The notes: generated by a model not told the origin, from the letters alone. DNA of 64,000 bases from Tethya wilhelma (GCA_964030475.1 CAXIPT010000004.1:4332211-4396210), one strand, 5' to 3'; counted from the stretch's first letter, positions 23,571-34,157 are shown. A program made the numbers and translations.

Positions 23571-25823
23571 CTACATTAAATTGGCTATTTCTACTGAGTC
23601 AGTTTCACTGGTAAAACTGCTTGTTGTTCGACCTCCCATCACCATTAGTCTGTTGTCAGGGAGTACAGCGGCATAGCAGACCCTTCGACTAACTCTCATC
23701 TTGCTGATGACCTCCCACTTGTCAAAGGTGGCATTGTAATTGTAGATATTAGCCGTAGGCGTGAATTTTGAATTGCAGCCACCGATGGCTAGCACTTGAT
23801 TGCAGAATGTCACACATGTGGATTTAGTGACTGGAAGATCAGCGACTGTGTCCCATACAATAGGCCTGGGCTGGCTTGCCTGAGCTAACCGCTCTCTAAA
23901 TGATCTTGATCTACAAGAGAGAAGGAGACTAGCTAGTGTGCATGTGTACACTGACTGTTGTAGGTTGTCATAGCCACCTATGAGGTAGATACGTTGACCA
24001 CAGATAGTGGCACAACCATTGGCATGAGTGACACAAGGAAGATCTGTAGCTGTTGACCAATTTTGTGTAGCAGTGTCCATGATTTCCACCTTTGTCAATC
24101 CTTTCTTGTCTTGACCCACTCCTCCAGCAACTACAAGGGCTTGTCCACTGCATACTACAACTGGAGATGATCTCTTGGTGGGCATTGGTTGGAGCATCTC
24201 TTTCCACTTCTTGCTTCTGTCTATGCCAGTCATTGTAAGGCTGAAGAGTTGGTTGGTCACTTTTCCAGCACTGCTTTTCCCTCCAACAGTGGTTAGGTGA
24301 TCATTAACTATTGCAATAGAGCACTCTTCTACTAGGCACTCTGGAAGTTGATCCCATGTCTCATTTTCTGAGTTGTAAACCAAGATGTTTCGACTATCGT
24401 GAACTGTGAAGTAGACTCTCTCGCCATCTGCAGCTGTATTGAGTCTCCTGTAGATCTTACGTGGTGCCTTTCTGGCCTCCCTCCAGACCAGGGTGATGTC
24501 TTCCTTTTTGAATCTATCTTTCTCAGTCAGAGAAGACAGACTTCTCTGTAATTCTGTGATTGAATCCTCTAAAGATACCTTGCTTTCAAGCTCTGTTTCA
24601 AGTTCTTGGATTTTTTTCTGAAGTTGAGTGGTCGTTTGCTGACTAGATTCCAGTTGCTGTATAAACAGTTTATCGTTTTCTTCAATTGTTTCTCTCAGCC
24701 GTTGGCATTCTTGTTGGCTGTTCTCAACGGCCTTTTCCTTACTCTGTATGATGTCATCTTTCTGTTCCAATGCTAGTTGAAGTTCCTCAATTTGCTTGGC
24801 ATGTTCCTCTTTTAGCTGACATTTCTTGTCATCACTGTCTTCAGTTTGTTGTTGTAGTTCCTCGTCTCTATCTGTTTCATTGCCATCTGGTTGTGGTCTT
24901 TCCTCAGCTCTCCTTATACTTTCTGTAAACTGTGCTCCTTCCTTTAGAGCTGCTGTTCTGTGACACAGCTCCTGAGCTGAAGGACGAGCAGCATCGTGGT
25001 CCTTGAGACAGTCGAGTGCAATCGGTAGTAGAGGATGGTTTGGATCAACAAGACCAATGTGGTTTTGTCTTCGTCCAATTTCCAAATCATCTGCATAGTG
25101 ACAGCCATTTGCAGCCTGTAGTCCATCTTCAGGTTGAGGGAAGAGCTTAGTAAGAATCTGAACGATTAGTGCCCCAATTGCAAAACAATCAATCTTTTCT
25201 GTGTATGTGGGGTTCTCTCTTCTAGCTTCAGGAGGCATGTAGGCAACTGTACCTGGACACAGTGTAAGGAAATTGATACTAGCTCGACGGTCACCTAGTA
25301 CTCTTGCCATGCCAAAATCAGTTACTTTCGCTTTGACATTTCCACATAGCAACACATTGTTGCTGGAGAGATCCCTGTGAGTGATTCCATTTGAATGAAG
25401 GTAAGATATTGCCAGGCTGATGTCATGGCTAAAGTTGACCTGGATGTGGTAGGGGAGTGCATCTGGTGAGCTTTCCAAGAAGTGGGTCAAGCTATCGTCC
25501 ATGAGCTCCATTAGTAGAACTGGCAGGTTAGTTTGAGGGTCTCGACTTGTTCCTAAGAACTGGACTATATTTGGATGCTTTATTGCACTCATGAACTCAC
25601 ATTCCTGCACAAATCGACTGATGGGTAGTCTGTGTTCTGTTTGCTGCTGTACCTGTTCATGTCCAATTAGTTCTTGGTGAATGATTTTAGCTGCACAGAT
25701 CAATTCATCACAGATGGCTTTGCAAACAGAGCCATAGGATCCAATACCAAGGCGTTGATCCTTGAGAAGTTGAATTGTATTGAATCCAAATATGGGTGCT
25801 TGCTGAGGTTGTGGCCGTGCCAT
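23571..25823 (-). CDS. Kinase - coiled coil - kelch protein, copy 4 (complete)
   Basis: Complete intronless gene of 750 residues. Glycine loop GIGSYGSV 26-33, Lys46, HRDLSSNN 149-156, DFG 169-171, PPE 197-199. After the activation segment it is shorter and different from its sisters: QPEDGLQAANG replaces the KPGERHKTVQ stretch. A long glutamine-rich coiled coil spans about 310-440. The kelch region (about 470-750) has five Gly-Gly turns: LTTVGGKSS, LVVAGGVGQ, IYLIGGYDN, VLAIGGCNS and LMVMGGRTT. The block around HRDLSSNN is nearly identical in DNA to copies 1 and 2 while its flanks differ, again suggesting conversion. No membrane segment is seen, so it is likely a cytosolic signalling protein; its partners are unknown. 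Confidence 0.93.
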   Translation of the reverse strand: MARPQPQQAPIFGFNTIQLLKDQRLGIGSYGSVCKAICDELICAAKIIHQELIGHEQVQQQTEHRLPISRFVQECEFMSAIKHPNIVQFLGTSRDPQTNLPVLLMELMDDSLTHFLESSPDALPYHIQVNFSHDISLAISYLHSNGITHRDLSSNNVLLCGNVKAKVTDFGMARVLGDRRASINFLTLCPGTVAYMPPEARRENPTYTEKIDCFAIGALIVQILTKLFPQPEDGLQAANGCHYADDLEIGRRQNHIGLVDPNHPLLPIALDCLKDHDAARPSAQELCHRTAALKEGAQFTESIRRAEERPQPDGNETDRDEELQQQTEDSDDKKCQLKEEHAKQIEELQLALEQKDDIIQSKEKAVENSQQECQRLRETIEENDKLFIQQLESSQQTTTQLQKKIQELETELESKVSLEDSITELQRSLSSLTEKDRFKKEDITLVWREARKAPRKIYRRLNTAADGERVYFTVHDSRNILVYNSENETWDQLPECLVEECSIAIVNDHLTTVGGKSSAGKVTNQLFSLTMTGIDRSKKWKEMLQPMPTKRSSPVVVCSGQALVVAGGVGQDKKGLTKVEIMDTATQNWSTATDLPCVTHANGCATICGQRIYLIGGYDNLQQSVYTCTLASLLLSCRSRSFRERLAQASQPRPIVWDTVADLPVTKSTCVTFCNQVLAIGGCNSKFTPTANIYNYNATFDKWEVISKMRVSRRVCYAAVLPDNRLMVMGGRTTSSFTSETDSVEIANLM

Positions 25824-26598
25824 ATTGTACAGAATCAGAAAAGATAGCTAATATGTTCAGCAATATACCCTTGTTGTGCCAAGCTGAACACTTGGTCAAT
25901 TAAGTTCCCTAGAATTGAAAATCATTGATTTTGCTGAAGTTTATTCATTTTAAAATTAGTGCTTTATGTTATGTTCTACATACCTTGTATTGTAATTAGC
26001 CAATCTGCAGTGTTCTTTCTTGAAGTATCTTCTCAGAGCTAGAGGTGGAACTGTGTTTATCATGTGATTCCTTGAAACTAATGTTATTCACAATTTCTGT
26101 GGAATACTTTTGTGGGTGGTTATCTCTGAAAGTTACTAGAACAGATACTACACTATGTTCTGGTTAACCAGACCTACACCTACAAACATGTACACACCAG
26201 ACTACAACCTGTCCAACATTCATACTGGTTGCATTTTTGACCTATACATTCACATCAAACACAAATACATGTATGGAATTACAAAATGACCCACACTTAT
26301 ATTTCTGACTTTGGATGGTGTTTGAATCACGTTACTCAAACGAGGTTAATCTCAACATAATGGCTGTTTACGACTTTTCTCAGCCATGCAGATCTAATGG
26401 GCCCACTCCTTAGACTTAGTCTTCTTCCCAGTCCAATTATATTTTCAAAGCTTAGTGAAGGCCTGAGTATTAGGTTACCTTAGCTATAGTGATTCTACAT
26501 TAGATTGTGAACAATGTCTAATAAAAGTACATAATAATGTAATACACATCTCACTTGGTGGCAAACACAATCATGTATTTAAGAATGTACTATTGTGG
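25824..26598. other. Spacer between kinase copies 4 and 5
   Basis: Nothing recognised beyond AT-rich flanking sequence of the two kinase genes. Confidence 0.5.
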
Positions 26599-28824
26599 TT
26601 AGCCCATGTACACTGTGGCTATTTCTATAGAGTCTGTTGCTTCATGTGTACTAGTGTAGCCACCCACCACCATTAGTTTGTTTCTGGGGAGAACTGCAGC
26701 AAAACAGTAAGATCGTCCCATGTTCATGTTGCTGATCACCTCCCACCTGTTGGTTGTTGGCTCATACATGTGGACGGCTGAGGTTGGTGCACTCGATACA
26801 GGATCACAGCCACCGATGGCTAGCAGTCGGCCCTGAACTGTGATGCAAGTGGATCGTACCACTGGGAGACTGGCAACTTTGGTCCACGTATCAGCTGTGT
26901 GTGTCCTGGTTAGTGATAGGGACCGAGCTAGACGTTCGGCTAGTGATTGCGACTGGCAAGAATAGAAGAGATCAATAAGGCTACATTTGTACACTGAACT
27001 TGTAGCTCCACTGTCATCAACACCTCCTATCAAATACACCTGATCATTGACTATGGCTATTTCGGCATGGGACACTGGTTGGGGGAGATCTGCAGCAGAT
27101 GACCATTCTCGGGTATTTCTGTCCATGATTTCTACTGTCTTGATCATCTTCCTATTGTCTCCCACTCCTCCAGCAAATATCACAGCCTCCCCAGTGACCA
27201 CTGCTGCTGATGATGGAGATCTCTCGTTGAGCAGTTGTATGTGATTTTGTGTGGCTAAGTCCAATGCCTGACTCCACGACCCAACTCTTGGGTCATAGAC
27301 CCATGGTCTGAAGTAGACTGAGTTCCCCTGCACAACTGCATTACGTTCTTTGTATCTGTGTATCTTGACTGGTGCCTTCTTAGCTTGCTCCCAGTTGAGA
27401 GTGAAGCCTCTGCCAGTCTCCTCCCTGAAGCTAATAGGGCTAGTCTTACGGTGATAATTGTGTGGGACTTCTGAATAGCTTCGTTTTTGCAGTTGAGGAC
27501 TAATTGCAGTTAAGAATTCGGTTTGAGATCTTCGTGGCTGTTCTAATTTTTGTATTTGTGTTTGAAAATGAGGTGCTATCTGTTGACTAGATCTGAGCTG
27601 CTGAGAGAATTGTTGAAGTTGTTGATCTTTTTGTGTGATGACTTCCCTCAGCTGTTGGCATTCTTGTTGTCTAGCTGCGATAACTTGATCTTTTTCTCTG
27701 ATGATTTCTTGCACACGTTTGTTTTGTGATCCTATGATTTGCTGGAGTCCTCGAATCTGTTGAGTATGTTCTGTTTTCTGCGTATGATTCTCTTCATCTT
27801 TGTCTTGAATTTGTTGCCGTAGTTCTCTGATTTCTCTCTCTAGTTCAGCCATTTTTCTTTGCTGGAACTTGTCTTGAGCTTTTGACACACTTTTACTAAA
27901 CTGAGGTGTTTGTTTCAAGCTTCCAACCCTGTGGCATAGCTCCTGTGCAGTTGGACGTTCAGCATCACTATCCTTGAGACAGTTGAGTGCAATTGGTAGC
28001 ATTGCGTGGTTGGGATCAACAAGATTGATGTGGCTTTGTCTTCGTTCAATTTCTAGAACTCGCGCATTAATTGTTGGAAACCGTGGGTCTGTGGTGTGTA
28101 CTAGTTTGTGTCGGCTCCCAGGATCTGGAAAGATTTGCGTCAACATTTGAATGATTAGAACACCAATTGAGAAGCAATCGATCTTCTGTGTGTATACTGG
28201 TTTGTCATCAACAGCTTCAGGAGGCATGTAGACATCAGTACCAGGACACATGGTGGCTGAAACACGAGTAGCTTGAAAGTGGTTGCCACCAAGCTTAGCC
28301 ATACCAAAATCGGTTATCTTGGCTTGTACATTACCACGCAATAGCACGTTGTTGCTGGAGAGATCCCTGTGAGTGATTCTATTTGAATGGAGGTAGGATA
28401 TGGCCAAAGTGATGTCATGGGTAAAGTTTACTTGGATGTGGTAAGGGATTGCATCTGGTGAGTTCTCTAAGTAGTTGGTCAAACTATCATCCATGAGCTC
28501 CATGAGTAGAACTGGTAGCTTTGTCTCAGAGTCTTGACATGTTCCCATATACTGGACGATGTTTGGATGTCTTATTGCACTCATGAACTCACACTCCTGC
28601 ATGAAGCGACTTATGGGAAGTCGGTGTTCTTTTTGACGTTCAACTTGTTTTCGTGCATTTGCATCAACAAGAGTTTGGTGGATAATTTTGGCAGCACATA
28701 GCAGGTCATCGCACAGAGCCTTACACACTATTCCATAGGACCCAACACCAAGGGTCTGGTCCTTGAGAAGTTGAAATGTTTTAAACCCAATACTAGGTGA
28801 ATCCTGGTGTTGTGTCTGAGCCAT
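26599..28824 (-). CDS. Kinase - coiled coil - kelch protein, copy 5 (complete, shortened kelch region)
   Basis: Complete intronless gene of 741 residues. Glycine loop GVGSYGIV 26-33, Lys46, HRDLSSNN 152-159, DFG 172-174, PPE 201-203. It has the longest coiled coil of the array (about 315-450), rich in Gln, Glu and Arg. The kelch region has four Gly-Gly turns (VIFAGGVG, VYLIGGVDD, LLAIGGCDP, LMVVGGYTS). It lacks the first repeat found in copies 1, 3 and 4: the text jumps from SVYFRPWVYDPRVGSW to SPSSAAVVTGEAV, with the segment holding the LT-IGGK turn deleted. The frame stays open, so the gene may still be expressed with a smaller propeller. It is the most diverged member and the one nearest the TRAF gene. 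Confidence 0.93.
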   Translation of the reverse strand: MAQTQHQDSPSIGFKTFQLLKDQTLGVGSYGIVCKALCDDLLCAAKIIHQTLVDANARKQVERQKEHRLPISRFMQECEFMSAIRHPNIVQYMGTCQDSETKLPVLLMELMDDSLTNYLENSPDAIPYHIQVNFTHDITLAISYLHSNRITHRDLSSNNVLLRGNVQAKITDFGMAKLGGNHFQATRVSATMCPGTDVYMPPEAVDDKPVYTQKIDCFSIGVLIIQMLTQIFPDPGSRHKLVHTTDPRFPTINARVLEIERRQSHINLVDPNHAMLPIALNCLKDSDAERPTAQELCHRVGSLKQTPQFSKSVSKAQDKFQQRKMAELEREIRELRQQIQDKDEENHTQKTEHTQQIRGLQQIIGSQNKRVQEIIREKDQVIAARQQECQQLREVITQKDQQLQQFSQQLRSSQQIAPHFQTQIQKLEQPRRSQTEFLTAISPQLQKRSYSEVPHNYHRKTSPISFREETGRGFTLNWEQAKKAPVKIHRYKERNAVVQGNSVYFRPWVYDPRVGSWSQALDLATQNHIQLLNERSPSSAAVVTGEAVIFAGGVGDNRKMIKTVEIMDRNTREWSSAADLPQPVSHAEIAIVNDQVYLIGGVDDSGATSSVYKCSLIDLFYSCQSQSLAERLARSLSLTRTHTADTWTKVASLPVVRSTCITVQGRLLAIGGCDPVSSAPTSAVHMYEPTTNRWEVISNMNMGRSYCFAAVLPRNKLMVVGGYTSTHEATDSIEIATVYMG

Positions 28825-29524
28825 TGTTTATAGTTCTTTGATCCAGTGGAGAAACAACATAAGTAGAGCTTGTAGTTGGTTCACTACTAAGTCTTGTTCC
28901 TCCTCAATTCAAGATGATCCAACTCAACTTCAAGTTGGCATTGACATGTGGTCTTTAATCCAAGTTAATGGTTGTCTTCTGTTTACAGTTAAACTGATAG
29001 TAGTTTGTAAGTTTGACTTCTAAATTTGGATCTGTAACTATGTAGTCAGCTGAAGTGCACGCCACACCCCTTTAGTGTCACATGAGTTTAATGATATTCA
29101 TACTAGTCTTAAAATGTGTAGCTTCTAAGATCATAATAATATGGTGCACATGCCTTGGAGTACTAACTAGCTAGCACATTAATTTTGCATGTACATGCAT
29201 ACACTTAGTCTGGCTGGCCAGTCTTTGCTTCCTTTCCTTTGCAAAGAGTCTGGCCAGCCAAGCTATGGTACATGTATGAGTGTATCACAAAAACTAATCC
29301 ACTACCATGACATTGTGCAAAATATTACTTAAAGAGTTACAACCTTTAATTAGAATGTATACATCTGATGAATGGAAGTGAAGAGGGAAGCTTGTAAGAT
29401 AAGTGCATGTTGATATCCAACTGTGATGATTTCTACCAAGTCTAATGCATACAGGTCTTTTGAATCATGACAACTCTGTATCTCTGGTTTTTGATCAAAA
29501 AATGACAATTTATATGTCAGTTGA

Positions 29525-29995
29525 AAACTCCTTTCATACTGATTGCAATAATTTTAAGTTTTAGTTTTGAATGACAAATGACTATCCCGTAATGGATATA
29601 AATATATAGTTAGTACAAAAAAAGACACAAAAAGGCCACAAAATATTCCATTATATTAGAGTTTAGGAGAGTTCAGCAAGACTGCGACTTCCACTATTCC
29701 ATTGAGTGTGATGAGAACTTTTAGACGATATCCACTTTGATATGGTTTGGATGATGTAGACACAACAGTCTACATATATAAGCTCATTAAATTTTCATGT
29801 TGATTACAAAAATTTAAGTTTGGGTTTTGTATGAAAAATCCCTATCCCGTAATTGGTGAAAATATCTAGTTAGTACAAAAAAACAGCCACAAATATCCCT
29901 TTATAATGAAGTTTAGGAGGGTCAAGCAAGACCATAGCTTTCACTGTTGCATTCAGTACTCAGTACAACAAGAGCTTTCTAACAGTATCCATGTT
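29525..29995. repeat. Two diverged direct repeat units
   Basis: Unit 1 (about 29525-29740) and unit 2 (about 29800-29995) share the order ttaagttt, ctatcccgtaat, tagttagtacaaaaaa, gccacaaa, gtttaggag, gcaagac and tatcca, with many substitutions and small gaps. This is an old tandem duplication of about 275 bases with no coding content. Confidence 0.6.
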
Positions 29996-30099
29996 TTGGA
30001 CAACAGTGGCCTGACTAGGACTATATAATTGTAAATTTGACAACACCCCCTGTAATTTTGCATTAAATTTTACAGTTAAGCCTTGCCATTACAGCTCTA

Positions 30100-30180
30100 A
30101 AATTTATATGCAATGAGACGTTGTTGCTAGAGAGATTGCTGTACCATGAGATTCCATTGGAATGAAGAAAGGATAATAGG
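30100..30180 (-). pseudogene. Relic of a kinase catalytic loop
   Basis: The words ttgttgctagagagatt, gattccattggaatgaag and aaggataata match, in order and spacing, the catalytic-loop block of the neighbouring kinase genes (ttgttgctggagagatc, gattccatttgaatgga, taggata). Nothing else of the gene survives nearby. This suggests the array once extended further toward the TRAF gene and that one copy decayed or was deleted. Confidence 0.6.
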
Positions 30181-30947
30181 TAAAGGTGCCGTGGTGGCTT
30201 GTTCAACAAGGTTTCAGACTACCATGGGTAGGTAGTATTCTAGCCAACTGTTACACCTTTTAGTTAGAAAGAGTAGGTAATTGAAGCATCTCTCATGTTT
30301 AACAATTATCAGGACAAACACAACATTCAATATCATTGTATATTGGAGAGAACACAATTCGTTTTGTAAACCCATTAACATGCTTGCATTAGTCACAGAA
30401 ATAGCAAATATCGTATAATAAATTAACCTGTAAGAATTCAGGTATATACGTACAAATTTAGAGTTATAATTGGATACAAATGATCATAATACATGTTTGC
30501 CATACATTTGTGTATAATGATGTACATACTAGTGTTGATTAAAAAGTTAGTAGCTAAAGCAGTATTCTTACGACAATGTCATAAATTATATAAAGGATAG
30601 GAAGTAGATAGGAAGAATTTAAAAAATTTAAAAGTGTTACCACAAAATACTTTAAAACCTTGTGATGTGCAAAAACACAGTAGCAAAATGCATTTTGTAT
30701 GTGCAACTCAACAAAAATAAATTAAAGTTCTAGTACTGAAAATCTGTGTGCAATATCTAAAGAGGGGAAAACTAAACATGAAGAAAAATGTGGTCATGAT
30801 TTTGTGTGTGAGGTGGAAAGATATTAAATTTTTTCTAAGTATGATTTTGTCTACTCGTAACTTAAGGTGTGTGGGTGTATAGAAGATTGCTGTAAATTGT
30901 TAGTCCATGGGTGCTATAATTATGTAGTAACTTTAGACTATTAAAAA

Positions 30948-32363
30948 TTACAAAAATTCGGATTCAGCTGAAATCTGTAAAGTGATTGCATCGTAAAACA
31001 GCATCCACTCTTCTACCAAGTCGTGTCTTGCAAATGTCTCGCATTTTCTTGACTCGTGTATCATTCCGTCTGTCACTCGACCCTGAGGTGTGTCAGCGTG
31101 GAAGTACATGTATGTTTTGGGATTCGGTGGTGCGTTTCCTCCCTCTCCTACTTGCTCACTTCGCAGCATCTCTACAGCAAGGTGAAATGGTAGCTCTATT
31201 GGCCATTGGAGGTCGTCGTCAAACTCTCCACTCATCACACAGAGTGAGACTGATACATTACTGCCCTGGCCCAATCCCATGCCCGCTGCGTATATGGCTA
31301 GACACATCTTGTAGCCTGTTGCGATGTAGAACGGAGGGCTGTACCATACTTTACCGCTACGTTTAAACTCAGAGTAGTTGATCATTTGGAACACTATCGG
31401 CTGACCGATGTCTCTCAAGCTGTATGTATCATCGGTCAGAGAGCGAATCGTTTGGACTGCAAATCTCTGATTTTCTGTGCATGTTTTCAGCAACTCGTCT
31501 GCTGTTTTCCCGATAGCTTGAAGCTTCTTTTCCAACATGCGCTTACCAAAGTCATCTCTACGGCGAAAAGTGTCTGCTTCTGATCTGACAGACTTGAGCT
31601 CCTTCTCAGCGGTTTCTGCTCTTGTACGCAACGAGTCAAACGATTTAGTGACCATGTCCAAGTGCTGTTGTGTGTAAGTGGCCAGATGGTCTTGGAAGTC
31701 TTTCTGGACTAACTTCACCTTGCAGCCAGCGCTCTGGAAGGGACAGAGCACAGGTCTCATGGGGCATTGTTGCTCGTGCTTCTGTAGATCAACACGTCGG
31801 ATTGATTTTTGTCCACAGTTGTACGTACACTTGACTGGATAGTTGGCGCACACGGAGTAGTGGTGCAGCATGATCTGTTGATAGGAATTTTCATGATTGC
31901 AATACTGGCATCTAACCTTGCGAAGATTACAGTGCTTCATTAAATGCTCTTTGACGTCTTTACGCTGCATTCTCTCTCCGCACTTGTTCGGACAGGACAT
32001 CCCTTCGTAGGCACACCCCTGGGCCGACTGGAGATGGCCCTTGAGGGCGCCCAGTTCCCCTGTCCATTTGCACCCCCTCTTGTGGTGAGGACAGTGCACT
32101 TTCAATGCAACAATTCGCTGCTCGAAGTGGACATCACGGAAATGGTTAAAGTCGCGAGTCTGGCACGAGGGACAGACGTAGTTGGTCTGGATCTTCCTCT
32201 CGACACATCCCTTGCAGTAGTGCTGGCCACAGCACACCACCTGGCGGGGATCACTGAGCACGGTTTTACAAATCTTGCAGATCAGCTCGTCAGGAATTTT
32301 TCCCACAAAATCGAATTTTTGGCTGTTATTTTCCATTTTTGCTGAACCGTTACTCATGGCCAT
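30948..32363 (-). CDS. TRAF-family adaptor / RING E3 ligase
   Basis: Intronless gene of 471 residues with the full TRAF layout. A RING finger occupies 29-67 (CKIC, CCGQHYCKGC, CPSC). TRAF-type zinc fingers span about 90-215, with repeated Cys/His pairs such as CPHHKRGCKW, CPNKCGERM, CQYCNHE and CPFQSAGCK. A short coiled coil lies at about 235-300. The C-terminal MATH/TRAF domain is about 320-471 (VFQMINYSEFKRSG, WYSPPFY, GYKMCLAIY). TRAF proteins join TNF-receptor, Toll/IL-1 and other receptors to NF-kB and JNK signalling, acting as ubiquitin ligases and scaffolds in the cytosol. The RING reads C-G-Q-H-Y-C where C-G-H-x-x-C is usual, which shifts the histidine by one; zinc binding may still be possible. 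The layout is closest to TRAF4/TRAF6-like proteins; I do not assign an orthologue. Confidence 0.93.
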   Translation of the reverse strand: MAMSNGSAKMENNSQKFDFVGKIPDELICKICKTVLSDPRQVVCCGQHYCKGCVERKIQTNYVCPSCQTRDFNHFRDVHFEQRIVALKVHCPHHKRGCKWTGELGALKGHLQSAQGCAYEGMSCPNKCGERMQRKDVKEHLMKHCNLRKVRCQYCNHENSYQQIMLHHYSVCANYPVKCTYNCGQKSIRRVDLQKHEQQCPMRPVLCPFQSAGCKVKLVQKDFQDHLATYTQQHLDMVTKSFDSLRTRAETAEKELKSVRSEADTFRRRDDFGKRMLEKKLQAIGKTADELLKTCTENQRFAVQTIRSLTDDTYSLRDIGQPIVFQMINYSEFKRSGKVWYSPPFYIATGYKMCLAIYAAGMGLGQGSNVSVSLCVMSGEFDDDLQWPIELPFHLAVEMLRSEQVGEGGNAPPNPKTYMYFHADTPQGRVTDGMIHESRKCETFARHDLVEEWMLFYDAITLQISAESEFL

Positions 32364-32367
32364 TATC

Positions 32368-32370
<3 letters not shown>

Positions 32371-32443
<73 letters not shown>
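32371..32443. repeat. GA microsatellite at the TRAF 5' end
   Basis: An uninterrupted GA run of about 73 bases begins eight bases upstream of the TRAF start codon. The inverted-arm similarity (32445 onward) begins right beside it, so the run probably marks an assembly break as well as lying in the TRAF leader or promoter. Confidence 0.95.
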
Positions 32444-32446
<3 letters not shown>

Positions 32447-33185
32447 GGTCAGTAACCAGTTCACTAGAATTGTGGCTACATAAGTGTGTACATGATGGCT
32501 GTGTAACTTGATCTTAGCGAATCACAAATAAAGTTCATGTTTGTGCTTTTCACACACCATATCATCAATGTACTATTGATAATTGGCTGTAATGTAGGTG
32601 CCATACTTTGATACATTAGTATTTATTAGTGTCACATTACAGAAGTAGACATTACATCCTGAAGGCCTACAACTACATGTCAGTATGTGGACTGGCAAAT
32701 ATCTAAAAATTGTGTCAATTTTGTACTTGCTAATGTGCTAGTGATGATCATAATGTGGATGATTCGTTTAGTAGGCAAATATGAATGTAATTGCACACAT
32801 TTTATTCTAATCAAGAGTATGTAGGTATGTACATACTTGGTATACCATGGCCAAGTCTATGTATCTATTACAACCAGCTAACAACCTCTCATGCCCCTCT
32901 CTTAATGGTCTATTACACACAGAGCATTTGTAGGCCACTACAGAATAGTAGAAGATAGTGGTAAGATGCAAAGTAATCTCTTATACTCAATTCTAATCTT
33001 GGCCAGATGGGTAGAATGAAAGACTACCAGTTTGTTGGTTAACTGGGATATGTTCCCAGTCATTTTTGCTGACAGTGAAAGATTTCATGTGTGTGTTGAA
33101 ATCTAACTGGTGTAAATTGAATGTTTGTGTGTCAACAACAAGTGTCATTGGATCCGGTAAGACACACCCACACACTCACACACAT

Positions 33186-33188
<3 letters not shown>

Positions 33189-33226
<38 letters not shown>
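33189..33226. repeat. CA microsatellite
   Basis: A CA run in the right arm, the partner of the GT run near 16525-16562. Confidence 0.95.
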
Positions 33227-33228
<2 letters not shown>

Positions 33229-34157
33229 GACATGGATACTGGCAAAAAATATGTTTGGAAGGCTGTAAAACTCCTATCCTTCATACCAAACTTTTCCTAT
33301 CAGCAGGGCATGAGTGACTATTGACTAACACTTTTGCACAAGGCATGCAGTATCATGATGTACTGCCTCTGATCTCACATGTACTTGTGTGTCTATCACA
33401 CTTTAGTTCTAAAGAATGGAATATATGATGTCATATGGTATGGAGCATGTTTGCACGTGCATGCTCTATGAATGTGGCTTATAGGATGATCTGGGTCAAT
33501 AATCAGTAATGATTAGTGCCTTTGTTTGCTAATAAGGGATAACAATGAAGTCAATGTAATAAGTTGAAGGCCAACTCCTCAATCAAATAAATTTAGACAT
33601 ATATTGTATCCATGCAAACTTATACTTTGTAACCATGTATGAACTGGATTCTTTGTTTTGTGTATATATGTATCATACTTATTCAATACGATTGCAGCTG
33701 CAGTGATATGCACTTACTTTTAATGGTAGGTTACTTTTCTTTGCAAACATCCCTCAGAACAGGTGAATACACGGTGCTTGAAAGGTAGTAGGAATACTAA
33801 CTTCAGATCTAATTTTACTAATCTGAAAATGATGATAATGCTTCTTGCTTCAAACTGCAACTTTAGGTTGTGTGACTTTTGTATTCCTTATATACTCACT
33901 GACTGCCTCTAACCACAAACAGTTGTCTATATATTTCTTGGATGCTAAATTTAGATCTATGAATGCAAAGTGTGTGCATGTGTGTTTATATTCAATGTGT
34001 ATGATCTTTTGTGTTGACTATTTGATGTGGGTGTTAAACTATACCACAGGAATGTGGAGGCAAACCACATGTGTTCATGATGTGTAACATGTAGGGCATT
34101 TGATATGCAAACACACTGTGCGATGAACACACACACTCTCACATACGCACACTATAG

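Larger units (their letters stand above)
28825..30947. other. Spacer between kinase copy 5 and TRAF
   Basis: Holds a diverged direct repeat (29525-29995) and a relic of a kinase catalytic loop (about 30100-30180), each listed separately. A small inverted repeat of tctggctggcca type occurs at 29210-29265. No intact gene was recognised. Confidence 0.5.

Noticed and set aside
7763..28824. Kinase-kelch genes as receptor kinases
   Set aside because: No signal peptide or hydrophobic membrane segment is present, and the kinase domain begins about 20 residues from the start.
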